Below are positions 1 through 8,222 of a DNA stretch of 60,425 bases, piece by piece. Numbering within the stretch: the stretch's first letter is position 1; every line of letters begins with the position of its first letter. This DNA is from CAAGNP01 sp045595965 (GTDB lineage: Bacteria; Bacteroidota; Bacteroidia; Bacteroidales; UBA932). The notes under the pieces are model-generated. The model did no database searches and was not told where the DNA came from. It worked only from the letters and a program-made list of their open reading frames with translations. The translations under genes and the position numbers were made by a program. The stretch spans positions 1 through 60,425 of the forward strand of contig JAZOBN010000030.1 in the NCBI GenBank assembly GCA_045595965.1, read 5' to 3'.

Positions 1-1
1 G

Positions 2-74
2 AGCGGAAGACGAGGTTCGAACCCGCGACCCTCAGCTTGGAAGGCTGATGCTCTACCAACTGAGCTACTTCCGC
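2..74 (-). tRNA. tRNA-Gly (anticodon TCC)
   Basis: Read on the minus strand this folds as a complete cloverleaf. The 7-bp acceptor stem is GCGGAAG/CTTCCGC, the T arm carries GGTTCGAACC, and the anticodon loop CTTCCAA gives anticodon TCC, which reads GGA. The discriminator base is U, as in bacterial tRNA-Gly. It is third in a Thr-Tyr-Gly series. In Bacteroidota such a series commonly precedes tuf and secE/nusG; those genes would lie beyond the left edge, so that is inference. Confidence 0.95.
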
Positions 75-91
75 ATATTTCAAAAAAAAAG

Positions 92-174
92 TGGGGAGAG
101 AAGGATTCGAACCTCCGAAGGCGTGCGCCAGCAGATTTACAGTCTGCCCCAGTTGGCCACTTTGGTATCTCCCC
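92..174 (-). tRNA. tRNA-Tyr (anticodon GTA)
   Basis: The minus strand shows the acceptor stem GGGGAGA/TCTCCCC, a long variable arm as expected of a class II tRNA, the T-loop GGTTCGAATCC, and the anticodon loop CTGTAAA with anticodon GTA. The 83-nt length fits tRNA-Tyr. It lies between tRNA-Thr and tRNA-Gly with 17-29 nt spacers, so it is probably processed from one transcript. Confidence 0.95.
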
Positions 175-203
175 AAGCTTTTTAATTACTTTCTATATTT
201 TAG

Positions 204-277
204 AGCCGATGGAGGGATTCGAACCCCCGACCAGCTGATTACAAATCAGCTGCTCTGGCCAACTGAGCTACATCGGC
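204..277 (-). tRNA. tRNA-Thr (anticodon TGT)
   Basis: The minus strand shows the acceptor stem GCCGATG/CATCGGC, a D arm with AGCTCAGTTGGCC, the anticodon loop TTTGTAA giving TGT (reads ACA), and the T arm GGGTTCGAATCC. It is first in the tRNA series and starts about 44 nt downstream of a consensus promoter -7 element. Confidence 0.95.
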
Positions 278-320
278 AATATTTCAAATCCCGCAAACCC
301 TTTGTTGTTTTTTGGGACTG

Positions 321-351
321 CAAATATATATGTTTTCTCAAAAACTGCAAA
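321..351 (-). promoter_or_regulatory. Bacteroidota-type promoter of the tRNA-Thr/Tyr/Gly operon
   Basis: On the minus strand there is a -33 TTTG (348-351), a 19-bp spacer and a -7 TATATTTG (321-328). This matches the Bacteroidota primary-sigma consensus TTTG-N19-21-TAnnTTTG exactly. Transcription would start near 314, leaving about 37 nt of leader before tRNA-Thr. The -33 box is only about 19 bp beyond the feoB-like stop codon, and I see no terminator between them. Confidence 0.8.
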
Positions 352-369
352 ACAATTTTGAAAAAAAAT

Positions 370-1677
370 CTAAAAAATCACTAAAGCAATGCGAAATATA
401 ATGAAACTTATTATCCATGCTACTGCTAATGTGCTGATTATAGATACAGTTGCCCATTTCCATGACTGGCTCTCCCGTTTTATTGTAGCTGCTGTAGCTA
501 TACAAGGAAGGTACAATAGGGAGAATACCATAAAAGATATTGTATTTGCTTTTGTGAAGTTAGGATCTTTGGCAAGTCTGGTGGAGAGATCTGCCCCTGA
601 AATCTCTTCGTCTGTCTGGTAGAGTACACCCAAGGTGCTGACGATGAACTCTTTCGCTGAAATGCCGGTTACAAGTGCAACACTCATTTTCCAGTCAAAT
701 CCAAGTGGTTTCATGATAGGTTCTACAGCTTTTCCAAACTGTTCAAGGTAAGATTCACGAGGCAAATCGCTTTTGCCGCTCTCTCTGGGGAAATAGTCAA
801 GCCCCCATATGATTATTACTGCAACCAGTACTACGGTTCCGATTTTTTTCAGATACTCAGATGCTGCATCCCACATAACTTTCAGTGATGTTACAAGGGA
901 TGGCTTGTTCATCTGGGGTAGATCTATTGCATAATCTTCTGATTTTGCCCTGAAAAATACCCTTTTGTACAGAAGTGCGACCAATATACCTATAAATATA
1001 CTTCCGCCATACAGCAATAGCATGACAAGTACCTGATGCTCCTTGAAAAATATCCCTGAGAAGACGAGAAATACAGGCATTCTTGCGCTGCAGGGGATGT
1101 ATGGTATTGCAAGCATGGTAAGTATCCTGTCACTTCTCTTTTCAATGGTGCGTGTAGCCATAATAGCAGGAACATTGCATCCGAATCCCATCAGTAGAGG
1201 GATGAATGAACTTCCATGGAGCCCTATGAAGTGCATATATTTATCCATCACAGTAGCTGCTCTGGACAAATAGTTTGATTCTTGCAGAATAGACATGAAG
1301 AAGAATAGGATGATGATATTTGGGAGAAATGCAAGCACAGCACCGACACCATCTATTATCCCCTGTTGTAGAAAATCCTTGAACCAGGACTCTGTCATAT
1401 TGTTTTCTACCAACCTTGAGAACCACTCCATCAGTAGTTCAATCCACTCTTGTGGGTATGCTCCAAGATTGAATGTACAGAAGAACATTACCCATATTAT
1501 ACCTATAAATATAAGAAGTCCCCAAAGTCGGTGTGTGAGTATTCTATCCACGCGGCTAAGGGGAGTACTATTTATGGCAACATCAGTATTGGTGTTTTTG
1601 ATGTTGCTGCTCTCTCCGTCATTATCCCCACCTGCGTGGTGGATTCCCCCTGTGTGGTTGTGTCTGTTGTATATCAT
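370..1677 (-). CDS. FeoB-type ferrous iron permease domain lacking the N-terminal G domain
   Basis: The 435 residues match the membrane half of FeoB. Hallmarks are GFGCNVPAIMATRTIEKRSD and IPCSARMPVFLVFSGIFF, which are Gate-motif sequences, multiple hydrophobic segments, and a second Gate repeat near VALVTGISAKEF. Full FeoB proteins are about 700-850 residues and begin with a GTPase domain. Here homology starts at STPLSRVDRILTHRLWG (about residue 37), after a short polar leader with His at positions 6, 8, 13 and 14. An in-frame stop at 1705-1707 excludes an upstream extension, and dxs occupies the upstream DNA. It begins 2 bp after the dxs stop, so it is the last gene of ssb-purA-dxs-feoB. 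The known family role is Fe2+ import across the inner membrane. Whether this version transports, or needs a separate G protein, is unknown. Confidence 0.85.
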   Translation of the reverse strand: MIYNRHNHTGGIHHAGGDNDGESSNIKNTNTDVAINSTPLSRVDRILTHRLWGLLIFIGIIWVMFFCTFNLGAYPQEWIELLMEWFSRLVENNMTESWFKDFLQQGIIDGVGAVLAFLPNIIILFFFMSILQESNYLSRAATVMDKYMHFIGLHGSSFIPLLMGFGCNVPAIMATRTIEKRSDRILTMLAIPYIPCSARMPVFLVFSGIFFKEHQVLVMLLLYGGSIFIGILVALLYKRVFFRAKSEDYAIDLPQMNKPSLVTSLKVMWDAASEYLKKIGTVVLVAVIIIWGLDYFPRESGKSDLPRESYLEQFGKAVEPIMKPLGFDWKMSVALVTGISAKEFIVSTLGVLYQTDEEISGADLSTRLAKDPNFTKANTISFMVFSLLYLPCIATAATIKRESQSWKWATVSIISTLAVAWIISFIIFRIALVIF

Positions 1678-1679
1678 TG

Positions 1680-3545
1680 TTATTTTACGTTGTCTATGAT
1701 TGTTTTATATATTGATTGGGGATCATAACCGCAATCTTCATGTAATTGGGGAATAGTGCCCTGTTCGATAAATCTGTCAGGAATACCCATTCCGATAACC
1801 TTGATTCCGGGGGCGTTTGTTGCAACATACTCAGATACAGCGCTGTATAATCCCCCTGTCAGTGCTCCGTCTTCAACTGATATTATGGTTTTTACCTTAG
1901 AGCATACATCCTTCAGAATGTCAGTATCGACAGGTTTTATAAACCTCATGTCATAATGGAGTGTGGAGATCCCTTTTTCTCTTGCTTCAAGAACAGCTTT
2001 GTGGCAGTTGTTTCCAATCGCCCCCACAGATAGCAGGGCAATATCTTTACCATCACTCAGAAGTACCCCTTTGCCAAGTGGTATTTCGGTGAATGGTTGG
2101 TCTTTCCACTCTGCACCTATCCCTAACCCTCTCGGGTATCTCAATATGGTAGTAGGGTAGTGGGGGAGGGTGGCGGAATATAACATGTTCCGCAAGTCAG
2201 ATTCGTTAATGGGGGCTCCGATGACGATATTTGGTATAGGACGTAGGGCAGCCATGTCAAATGAACCGTGGTGAGTTGCTCCATCTTCTCCCACAATTCC
2301 AGCTCGGTCAAGACAAATGATCGCTTTGAGATTTTGTAGTGCCAGATCGTGAATGATGTTATCATAGGCACGCTGCATAAATGAGGAGTAAATGTTGCAT
2401 ACCGGGAGCAGACCTCCGGCTGCCAATCCAGCTGTAAATGTCACAGCATGAGGCTCTGCAATGCCAACGTCAAAAACCCTCTCCGGCATCTCTTTCATCA
2501 TGATGTTCATCCCGCATCCGCTCGCCATTGCCGGGGTTATCCCTACGATTTTGGGGTTGGCCTTCGCAAGATCAAGAAGGGTTTGTCCAAAAACATCCTG
2601 GAACCTCGAGATACCCCCGTTTGAGGATGTTGTCCTCTCTCCGGTTTTAGGGTTGAATTTTCCAGGGGCGTGCCATACGACCTGGTTGGTCTCGGCCGGT
2701 TCGTACCCTTTCCCTTTTGTGGTGACAATATGGAGAATCTTTGGACCGTCAATTTTATGAAGTTTCTGAAGTGTCTCTACCAATTGGTGGATATTATTTC
2801 CGTCAATTGTTCCGAAATATCTGAATCCCAGTGATTCAAACATTGAACCTTGCTTGAGCAGTGCATTTTTTGTGCTGGAGACAAATCTTTGGACACCGGA
2901 TCTGATTTTGTTGGCTCCTATTGTGTCCCATACATGCTTTTTGACTTTGTTGTATGTGGCAGATGTAGAGATGTTCAGGAGGTGATTGTGGAGTGCCCCT
3001 GTATTTTTGTCTATGGATATCTGATTGTCGTTGAGAATGACAAGGATATCTGTCTTCATGCAACCGGCATTATTCAGTGCTTCAAAGGCCATACCTCCAG
3101 TCATAGCACCGTCACCGATTACTGCTATTGCTTTGGAATCTTTCCCTTGTGCTTTTGCTGCAACTGCAAGTCCAAGAGCTGATGATATTGAGGTGGAAGA
3201 GTGTCCTGTACCGAAGGAGTCATAGGGACTTTCGCTGATTTTAGGGAAACCGCTTATCCCTTTGTACATCCTGTTTTGTTTGAATATCTCTCTTCTGCCG
3301 GTTATGATTTTATGGGCATAGGCCTGGTGTCCTACATCAAAAACTATTTTGTCTTCGGGGGTATTGTAGACGTAATGCAGTGCTACACATAACTCTACGG
3401 CACCAAGACTTGCTCCAAGATGCCCCGGATTGGAAGAACAACACTCTATCATATACTCTCTGATGTCTTTGCAAAGCTGCTCCAACTCTTCAAGGGTATA
3501 TCCTTTAATGTCAGATGGGGTGTTGATCTTCTCCAATAGGGACAT
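1680..3545 (-). CDS. dxs: 1-deoxy-D-xylulose-5-phosphate synthase
   Basis: This enzyme makes 1-deoxy-D-xylulose 5-phosphate from pyruvate and glyceraldehyde 3-phosphate, the first step of the MEP isoprenoid pathway and a supply for thiamine and pyridoxal synthesis. At 621 residues it has the usual length. The thiamine-diphosphate site is visible as GDGAMTGGMAFEALNNAG (about 144-161), with GHQAYAHKI at 72-80 and FGTGHSSTSISSALGLA at 111-127. The transketolase pyrimidine-binding domain and C-terminal domain follow. It starts 5 bp after purA and is followed 2 bp later by the FeoB-like gene, indicating one transcript. Confidence 0.97.
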   Translation of the reverse strand: MSLLEKINTPSDIKGYTLEELEQLCKDIREYMIECCSSNPGHLGASLGAVELCVALHYVYNTPEDKIVFDVGHQAYAHKIITGRREIFKQNRMYKGISGFPKISESPYDSFGTGHSSTSISSALGLAVAAKAQGKDSKAIAVIGDGAMTGGMAFEALNNAGCMKTDILVILNDNQISIDKNTGALHNHLLNISTSATYNKVKKHVWDTIGANKIRSGVQRFVSSTKNALLKQGSMFESLGFRYFGTIDGNNIHQLVETLQKLHKIDGPKILHIVTTKGKGYEPAETNQVVWHAPGKFNPKTGERTTSSNGGISRFQDVFGQTLLDLAKANPKIVGITPAMASGCGMNIMMKEMPERVFDVGIAEPHAVTFTAGLAAGGLLPVCNIYSSFMQRAYDNIIHDLALQNLKAIICLDRAGIVGEDGATHHGSFDMAALRPIPNIVIGAPINESDLRNMLYSATLPHYPTTILRYPRGLGIGAEWKDQPFTEIPLGKGVLLSDGKDIALLSVGAIGNNCHKAVLEAREKGISTLHYDMRFIKPVDTDILKDVCSKVKTIISVEDGALTGGLYSAVSEYVATNAPGIKVIGMGIPDRFIEQGTIPQLHEDCGYDPQSIYKTIIDNVK

Positions 3546-3550
3546 AGATA

Positions 3551-4816
3551 TTACTCTCTTACAATTGTCTGATCGCGGTCAGGTCCTAAAGAGATTATGC
3601 TGACAGGGATGCCAAGCTCTTTCTCGATGAATCTGACATAGTTCATAAATTCAAAAGGAAGCTCTTTTTCATTTTTTGCTCCAGAAAGGTCTTTTTTCCA
3701 CCCTTTGAACTCTTTGTATACGGGGGTGATTTCAGCATAGGTGTCAAAAGGGACGGTGTTGGTTTCTACTCCATCAACGATGTAGCTTGTTGCGACTTTG
3801 ATAGTGTCAAATTCTCCAAGGATGTCGCTCTTCATCATGATAAGTGAGGTTACACCGTTAAGCATAATTGCATATTTCAAGGCAACAAGGTCGAGCCATC
3901 CTGTTCTGCGAGGTCTACCGGTAGTTGCACCGAACTCATGTCCCAGTTGGCGGAGCTTTTCCCCGTCTTCATCAAATAGTTCGGTAGGGAATGGGCCGCT
4001 GCCCACTCTGGTGCAATATGCTTTGAAAATACCGTATACGTTGCCGATGGTGTGGGGAGCTGCTCCAAGACCTATACAAGCGCCCGAGCATGTTGTGCTT
4101 GATGATGTTACGAAGGGATATGAACCGAAGTCAACATCGAGCATTGAACCTTGTGCCCCTTCAGCCAGAACATGTGAACCCTCTTTTAGTTTCTCGTTCA
4201 GGTAATATTCTCCATCAATAAGCTGGAAACCTTTCATGTATTCGATAGCATCCATCCACTCTTTTTCGTTGAAGTCAGGATCGTATTCGAAATCAAATTG
4301 CTTAAGGAATGAAATGTGTTTTGCTTTGAGAGCCTGGAATCTCTCGACGAAGTTATCTGCAAGGATATCACCAACTCTAAGACCGTTTCTGCCGGTTTTG
4401 TCCATATAGGTAGGCCCGATACCTTTGAGGGTAGAACCGATTTTTGATTTCCCCTTGGAAGCCTCAGATGCGGCATCAATAGTGCGGTGGGTAGGTAAAA
4501 TCAGATGGGCTTTCTTTGCAATGAGTACCCTCTCTCTGACAGGAACATTAAGGGCCTCAAGTTTCTGGCACTCTTCCTGGAAAATGATCGGATCAAGAAC
4601 AACGCCATTGCCAATGATGTTGATGGCTTCTTTCCTGAAAACGCCAGATGGGACAGAGTGTAATACAAATGAGGTTCCATCGAAGTGAAGTGAGTGACCT
4701 GCATTTGGTCCCCCCTGGAATCGTGCTACGATAGGGTAATTATCTGCAAGAACGTCAACTATCTTGCCTTTTCCTTCATCTCCCCATTGCAATCCTAATA
4801 CTACGTCGATTTTCAT
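3551..4816 (-). CDS. purA: Adenylosuccinate synthetase
   Basis: This enzyme converts IMP, aspartate and GTP to adenylosuccinate, the committed step to AMP. The 421 residues contain the GTP-binding GLQWGDEGKGKIVD (8-21), the IMP-site segments RFQGGPNAGHSLHF and GIGPTYMDKTGRNG, AEGAQGSMLDVDFGSYPFVT, and ATTGRPRRTGWLD. It lies 30 bp downstream of ssb and 5 bp upstream of dxs on the same strand. Confidence 0.97.
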   Translation of the reverse strand: MKIDVVLGLQWGDEGKGKIVDVLADNYPIVARFQGGPNAGHSLHFDGTSFVLHSVPSGVFRKEAINIIGNGVVLDPIIFQEECQKLEALNVPVRERVLIAKKAHLILPTHRTIDAASEASKGKSKIGSTLKGIGPTYMDKTGRNGLRVGDILADNFVERFQALKAKHISFLKQFDFEYDPDFNEKEWMDAIEYMKGFQLIDGEYYLNEKLKEGSHVLAEGAQGSMLDVDFGSYPFVTSSSTTCSGACIGLGAAPHTIGNVYGIFKAYCTRVGSGPFPTELFDEDGEKLRQLGHEFGATTGRPRRTGWLDLVALKYAIMLNGVTSLIMMKSDILGEFDTIKVATSYIVDGVETNTVPFDTYAEITPVYKEFKGWKKDLSGAKNEKELPFEFMNYVRFIEKELGIPVSIISLGPDRDQTIVRE

Positions 4817-4846
4817 TGTGAGTTATAGATTTTTAAGTTATTATCT

Positions 4847-5314
4847 TTAGAAAGGAAGGTCGTCGCTGCTGTCATCATTTATTTGACTGGGATCAATTCT
4901 GGGCTCGCTTTTCTGTGGTGCAGGGGTATATGCAGGAGCCTGATGAGTCTGACTCTGTGAGGCTGGGGGGAAATCCTGGCCCTCAGATTTGCGTCCGAGC
5001 ATCTGAAGTGTGTCAGCTATGATTTCGGTGATGTAACGGGTGTTGCCATCCCTGTCAGTATACGAACGGCTGCGGATTTTTCCTTCAATGTAGAGTTGGG
5101 AACCTTTCTTGACATATTTTTCGACTATATCAGCCAATGCTCTCCAACATACGATGTTGTGCCATTCAGTCTGCTCTCTGTTTTCACCGGACTTATCTTT
5201 GTATCTCTCAGTTGTGGCAAGTGTGAATGATGCAGTTGCTACTCCACTTTCCAGGTGTCTTACCTCGGGATCTTTCCCTACATTGCCTATAAGCATTACT
5301 TTGTTTAGTGACAT
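4847..5314 (-). CDS. ssb: Single-stranded DNA-binding protein
   Basis: This is a 155-residue OB-fold protein. It has the N-terminal motif LNKVMLIGNVGKDPEVR, the central TEWHNIVCWRALADIVEKYV and YIEGKIRSRSY, a Pro/Gln/Ser-rich linker, and the acidic C-terminal tip DDLPF that docks replication and repair partners. It works at replication forks and repair sites as a tetramer. It is the first gene of the minus-strand ssb-purA-dxs-feoB run. An 8-bp inverted repeat (ATAATCGT at 5313-5320, ACGATTAT at 5346-5353) brackets the start codon and the predicted -7 box, and could be an operator. Confidence 0.96.
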   Translation of the reverse strand: MSLNKVMLIGNVGKDPEVRHLESGVATASFTLATTERYKDKSGENREQTEWHNIVCWRALADIVEKYVKKGSQLYIEGKIRSRSYTDRDGNTRYITEIIADTLQMLGRKSEGQDFPPASQSQTHQAPAYTPAPQKSEPRIDPSQINDDSSDDLPF

Positions 5315-5338
5315 AATCGTTGTGTTTTATTCGACTTG

Positions 5339-5369
5339 CTAAGGTACGATTATTCTATGAAATAGAAAA
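5339..5369 (-). promoter_or_regulatory. Probable ssb promoter
   Basis: The minus strand carries TACCTTAG (5339-5346), one base off the TAnnTTTG -7 element. A partial -33 TTTT (5366-5369) lies 19 bp upstream. The leader would be about 20 nt. The rest of the 154-bp gap up to the MFS gene on the other strand is AT-rich; I found only near-matches there (for example at 5391-5399) and no convincing promoter for that gene. Confidence 0.4.
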
Positions 5370-5468
5370 ATAAAAATAGTGATAGAAATTTAATTTTTGC
5401 AGAGTCTCCAAAAATGACTACTTTAGGGGTTTGATAACGTAATTTGAATAAAAACTATCTAATTTACA

Positions 5469-6827
5469 ATGACAGCTAAAGTTAACAAATTTCTAAACGA
5501 TAGCGGTGTTGCTCGCTGGTCAGCATTGGTGCTGATTGCATTGATGATGTTCTTTGCATATATGTTTGTGGATGTTCTCTCACCCCTATCTTCACTGCTT
5601 GAAACTTCAAAAGGTTGGTCTGCTGAGACATATGGTACATTCTGCAGCTCTGAATATTTCTTAAATGTATTTGCTTTCTTCCTCATCTTCGCAGGTATTA
5701 TCCTCGATAAGATGGGGATTCGTTTTACTGGAATTTTGTCAGCAGCGGTGATGGTTATAGGTGCATCCATCAAGTTGTATGCGATAAGTGATTTGTTCTC
5801 TCCCGAAAGCGCCCTTTACAGATTCCTCGACTCTTTCTGGACAAGTTTTCCCCCTACAGCAAAGTTGGCTTCTGTAGGTTTTATGATTTTCGGATGCGGT
5901 GTCGAGATGGGGGGTGTGACAGTATCAAAGGCAATAGCAAAATGGTTCAAGGGTAAGGAGATGGCTTTGGCTATGGGTCTTGAGATGGCAATTGCGCGCC
6001 TTGGTGTATTTGCTGTATTCCGTCTCTCTCCGGCACTTTCTACTTGGGCAAATGAACAATTCCCCAATGTTGTTACCCCGGTCCTTTTCTGCACTATCTT
6101 GTTGATTATCGGTCTTATGACCTATACCATCTTTACCTTTATGGACAAGAAACTTGATCGTCAATTGGGAGATGCTGCTGTAGAAGAGTCCGAAGAGCAG
6201 TTCAAAGTGAGCGATGTGGGTAAGTTGTTTACAAGCAAGACATTCCTTATTGTAGCAGGTTTGTGCGTGTTGTATTACTCTGCAATCTTCCCATTCCAGA
6301 AATTTGCTACAGGTATGCTGGAGACCAATCTGAATATGCCTACCGAAAAGGCAGCAGGACTTTTTTCATGGTTCCCGATCGGAGCGATGGTGTTGACCCC
6401 CTTCCTGGGAGCTTTCCTTGATAATAAGGGGAAAGGTGCCACTATGTTGATCGCCGGTGCCATCCTTATGATAGTGTGCCACTTGACATTTGCCCTTATT
6501 CCACTTAATAAACCTATTGCCTATGCTGCAATCATCCTTCTTGGGGTGTCGTTCTCACTTGTCCCTGCAGCACTTTGGCCTTCGGTTCCGAAATTGGTGG
6601 AAGAGAGGTACCTCGGTTCGGCATACTCAGTTATTTTCTGGATTCAGAACATCGGGTTGATGCTCTTCCCTATCATTATAGGAAAGGCACTTGATGCAAC
6701 AGGAGGATATACAGTTCCGATGCTTATTTTCTCATCTTTGGGAATTCTTGCTTTGCTGCTCGGTTTGTGGCTGAAGATAGAGGATAAGAAGAAAGGTTAT
6801 GGACTTGAGGAGCCTAATATCAAGTAG
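5469..6827 (+). CDS. MFS transporter, MFSD1-like (first of a tandem pair)
   Basis: This is a 452-residue integral membrane protein with about 12 hydrophobic segments and the MFS motif-A-like loop GIILDKMGIRFTG after TM2. Segments such as AIAKWFKGKEMALAMGLEMAIARLG and, in TM10-11, LVPAALWPSVPKLVEERYLG and IFWIQNIGLMLFPIIIG resemble the MFSD1-type branch, whose animal member exports dipeptides from lysosomes. Substrate is therefore an inference (peptide or small organic solute). The next gene, 30 bp downstream, is a clear paralogue aligning over its whole length, so the pair arose by tandem duplication and is likely cotranscribed. Confidence 0.85.
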   Translation: MTAKVNKFLNDSGVARWSALVLIALMMFFAYMFVDVLSPLSSLLETSKGWSAETYGTFCSSEYFLNVFAFFLIFAGIILDKMGIRFTGILSAAVMVIGASIKLYAISDLFSPESALYRFLDSFWTSFPPTAKLASVGFMIFGCGVEMGGVTVSKAIAKWFKGKEMALAMGLEMAIARLGVFAVFRLSPALSTWANEQFPNVVTPVLFCTILLIIGLMTYTIFTFMDKKLDRQLGDAAVEESEEQFKVSDVGKLFTSKTFLIVAGLCVLYYSAIFPFQKFATGMLETNLNMPTEKAAGLFSWFPIGAMVLTPFLGAFLDNKGKGATMLIAGAILMIVCHLTFALIPLNKPIAYAAIILLGVSFSLVPAALWPSVPKLVEERYLGSAYSVIFWIQNIGLMLFPIIIGKALDATGGYTVPMLIFSSLGILALLLGLWLKIEDKKKGYGLEEPNIK

Positions 6828-6857
6828 ACAATCAATTATTAATCAATAAAATTTCTT

Positions 6858-8222
6858 ATGAATAAAGTAGTTAAAACACTGAAAGAGAGCAAGAGCGCAT
6901 GTTGGATTGCATGGTTGTGCCTGGTGATTCCAATGTTCGGTTCGTACTTTTTTGACGATATGTTCTCGACAATCTCTCACATTTTCAAAAACCCCGAAAT
7001 GCTTGAACTTGGTTGGAGTATGTCTGACTATGGGTTCTACGCAGGAGGATATTCATTCCTTTGTGTATGGGGCGGTTTGATTGTGTGTGGTATCCTCTTG
7101 GATAAATGGGGTGTACGTGTTACAGGTTCCATCTTTGTAGGATTGATGACTTTGGGAGCAGTTTTGGTTTATATTACCATCTCATCACCAGCTATCGTCG
7201 CTACAGGCAAATCCCTCACTATCGCTTATGTGGGCTGTATGCTTTTCGGCTTGGGAAGTGAAATTGCCGGTGTGGCTGTAACCCGCTCTATTGCTAAATG
7301 GTTCAAAGGTAAATCGATGGCATTGGCGATGGGTCTCCAACTTTCAATTGCACGTCTTGGTACAGCAGCAGCACTTCTTCTTTCTCCTGTACTTGTTGCT
7401 GAATCAGCAGCTGGTTATCCCCTTGATGTTACCAACAGACCAGCATTCTTCGGTGTTATGTTGCTCCTTTTGGGTTCTATTGTCTGGGCTGTCTTTGTGG
7501 CAATGGATGCTAAATTTGACAAACAGGCAGGTACCACAGACAAAGTGGAGACTGCAGAAGAGGATAAATTCAAATTCTCTGATATCTGGAAAGTCCTCAC
7601 TAACAAGCATTATCTTCTGATCTCATTGCTTTGCGTATTCTTCTATTGCTGTATTATCTCATTCAAGAAATTTGCAACAGCAATCCTTATCCCAAGATTT
7701 GGAGCTGATGCAGCTGTTGAATTCGAAAGGACAGCATCGTTCATGGTCTCAATGATTCCATTCTTTACAGTGGTATTTACCCCATTGTTTGGTGGTCTTG
7801 TTGATAAGGTAGGTAAAGCAACCACCTGGATGATTACCGGTTCTGTTCTTGTTTTTGCAGCTCACCTTATCATTGCATTTGCACCGGCACAACCTGTTTT
7901 CGGTTATATCGGAATCGCTATTCTTGGTGTTGGTTACTCACTTGTCCCTGCAGCTATGTGGCCATCAGTTCCTAAGATTGTTCCTGAGAAAAACCTTGGT
8001 ACTGCATATTCGCTGATATATTGGATCCAGAATATGGGTATGCTCCTTGTTCCTATCTTCGTAGGTGGTATCCTTGAGAGAAAATCGGGTGTTGAGGCAG
8101 CTGTAAGTGCCGAATATATCTTCATCGGTTTGGGTATCGTCGCAATTACAGTTTCATTGCTGTTGTTCTTCTCATCAAAGAAGAATCCTCAACTGCAACT
8201 TGACGAACCTAACAAGAAGTAG
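6858..8222 (+). CDS. MFS transporter, MFSD1-like (second of a tandem pair)
   Basis: This 454-residue, 12-TM carrier is paralogous to the preceding gene. It shares the motif-A-like CGILLDKWGVRVTG, the block SIAKWFKGKSMALAMGLQ, and the late block SLVPAAMWPSVPKIVPEKNL. It overlaps the 3' end of the convergent aroE by 14 bp. A strong intrinsic terminator for this strand lies a further 40 bp on, inside aroE. Two diverged copies side by side could have different substrates or form a heteromer; the sequence does not decide. Confidence 0.85.
   Translation: MNKVVKTLKESKSACWIAWLCLVIPMFGSYFFDDMFSTISHIFKNPEMLELGWSMSDYGFYAGGYSFLCVWGGLIVCGILLDKWGVRVTGSIFVGLMTLGAVLVYITISSPAIVATGKSLTIAYVGCMLFGLGSEIAGVAVTRSIAKWFKGKSMALAMGLQLSIARLGTAAALLLSPVLVAESAAGYPLDVTNRPAFFGVMLLLLGSIVWAVFVAMDAKFDKQAGTTDKVETAEEDKFKFSDIWKVLTNKHYLLISLLCVFFYCCIISFKKFATAILIPRFGADAAVEFERTASFMVSMIPFFTVVFTPLFGGLVDKVGKATTWMITGSVLVFAAHLIIAFAPAQPVFGYIGIAILGVGYSLVPAAMWPSVPKIVPEKNLGTAYSLIYWIQNMGMLLVPIFVGGILERKSGVEAAVSAEYIFIGLGIVAITVSLLLFFSSKKNPQLQLDEPNKK

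Noticed and set aside
91..384. Open frame across the tRNA-Tyr and tRNA-Thr region
   Set aside because: It is composed of tRNA complement sequence; the cloverleaves explain the conservation and no protein family is visible.
1678..1707. Hidden frameshift joining a FeoB G domain to the permease
   Set aside because: An in-frame stop lies at 1705-1707 and the upstream DNA is fully occupied by an intact dxs frame with no GTPase motifs.
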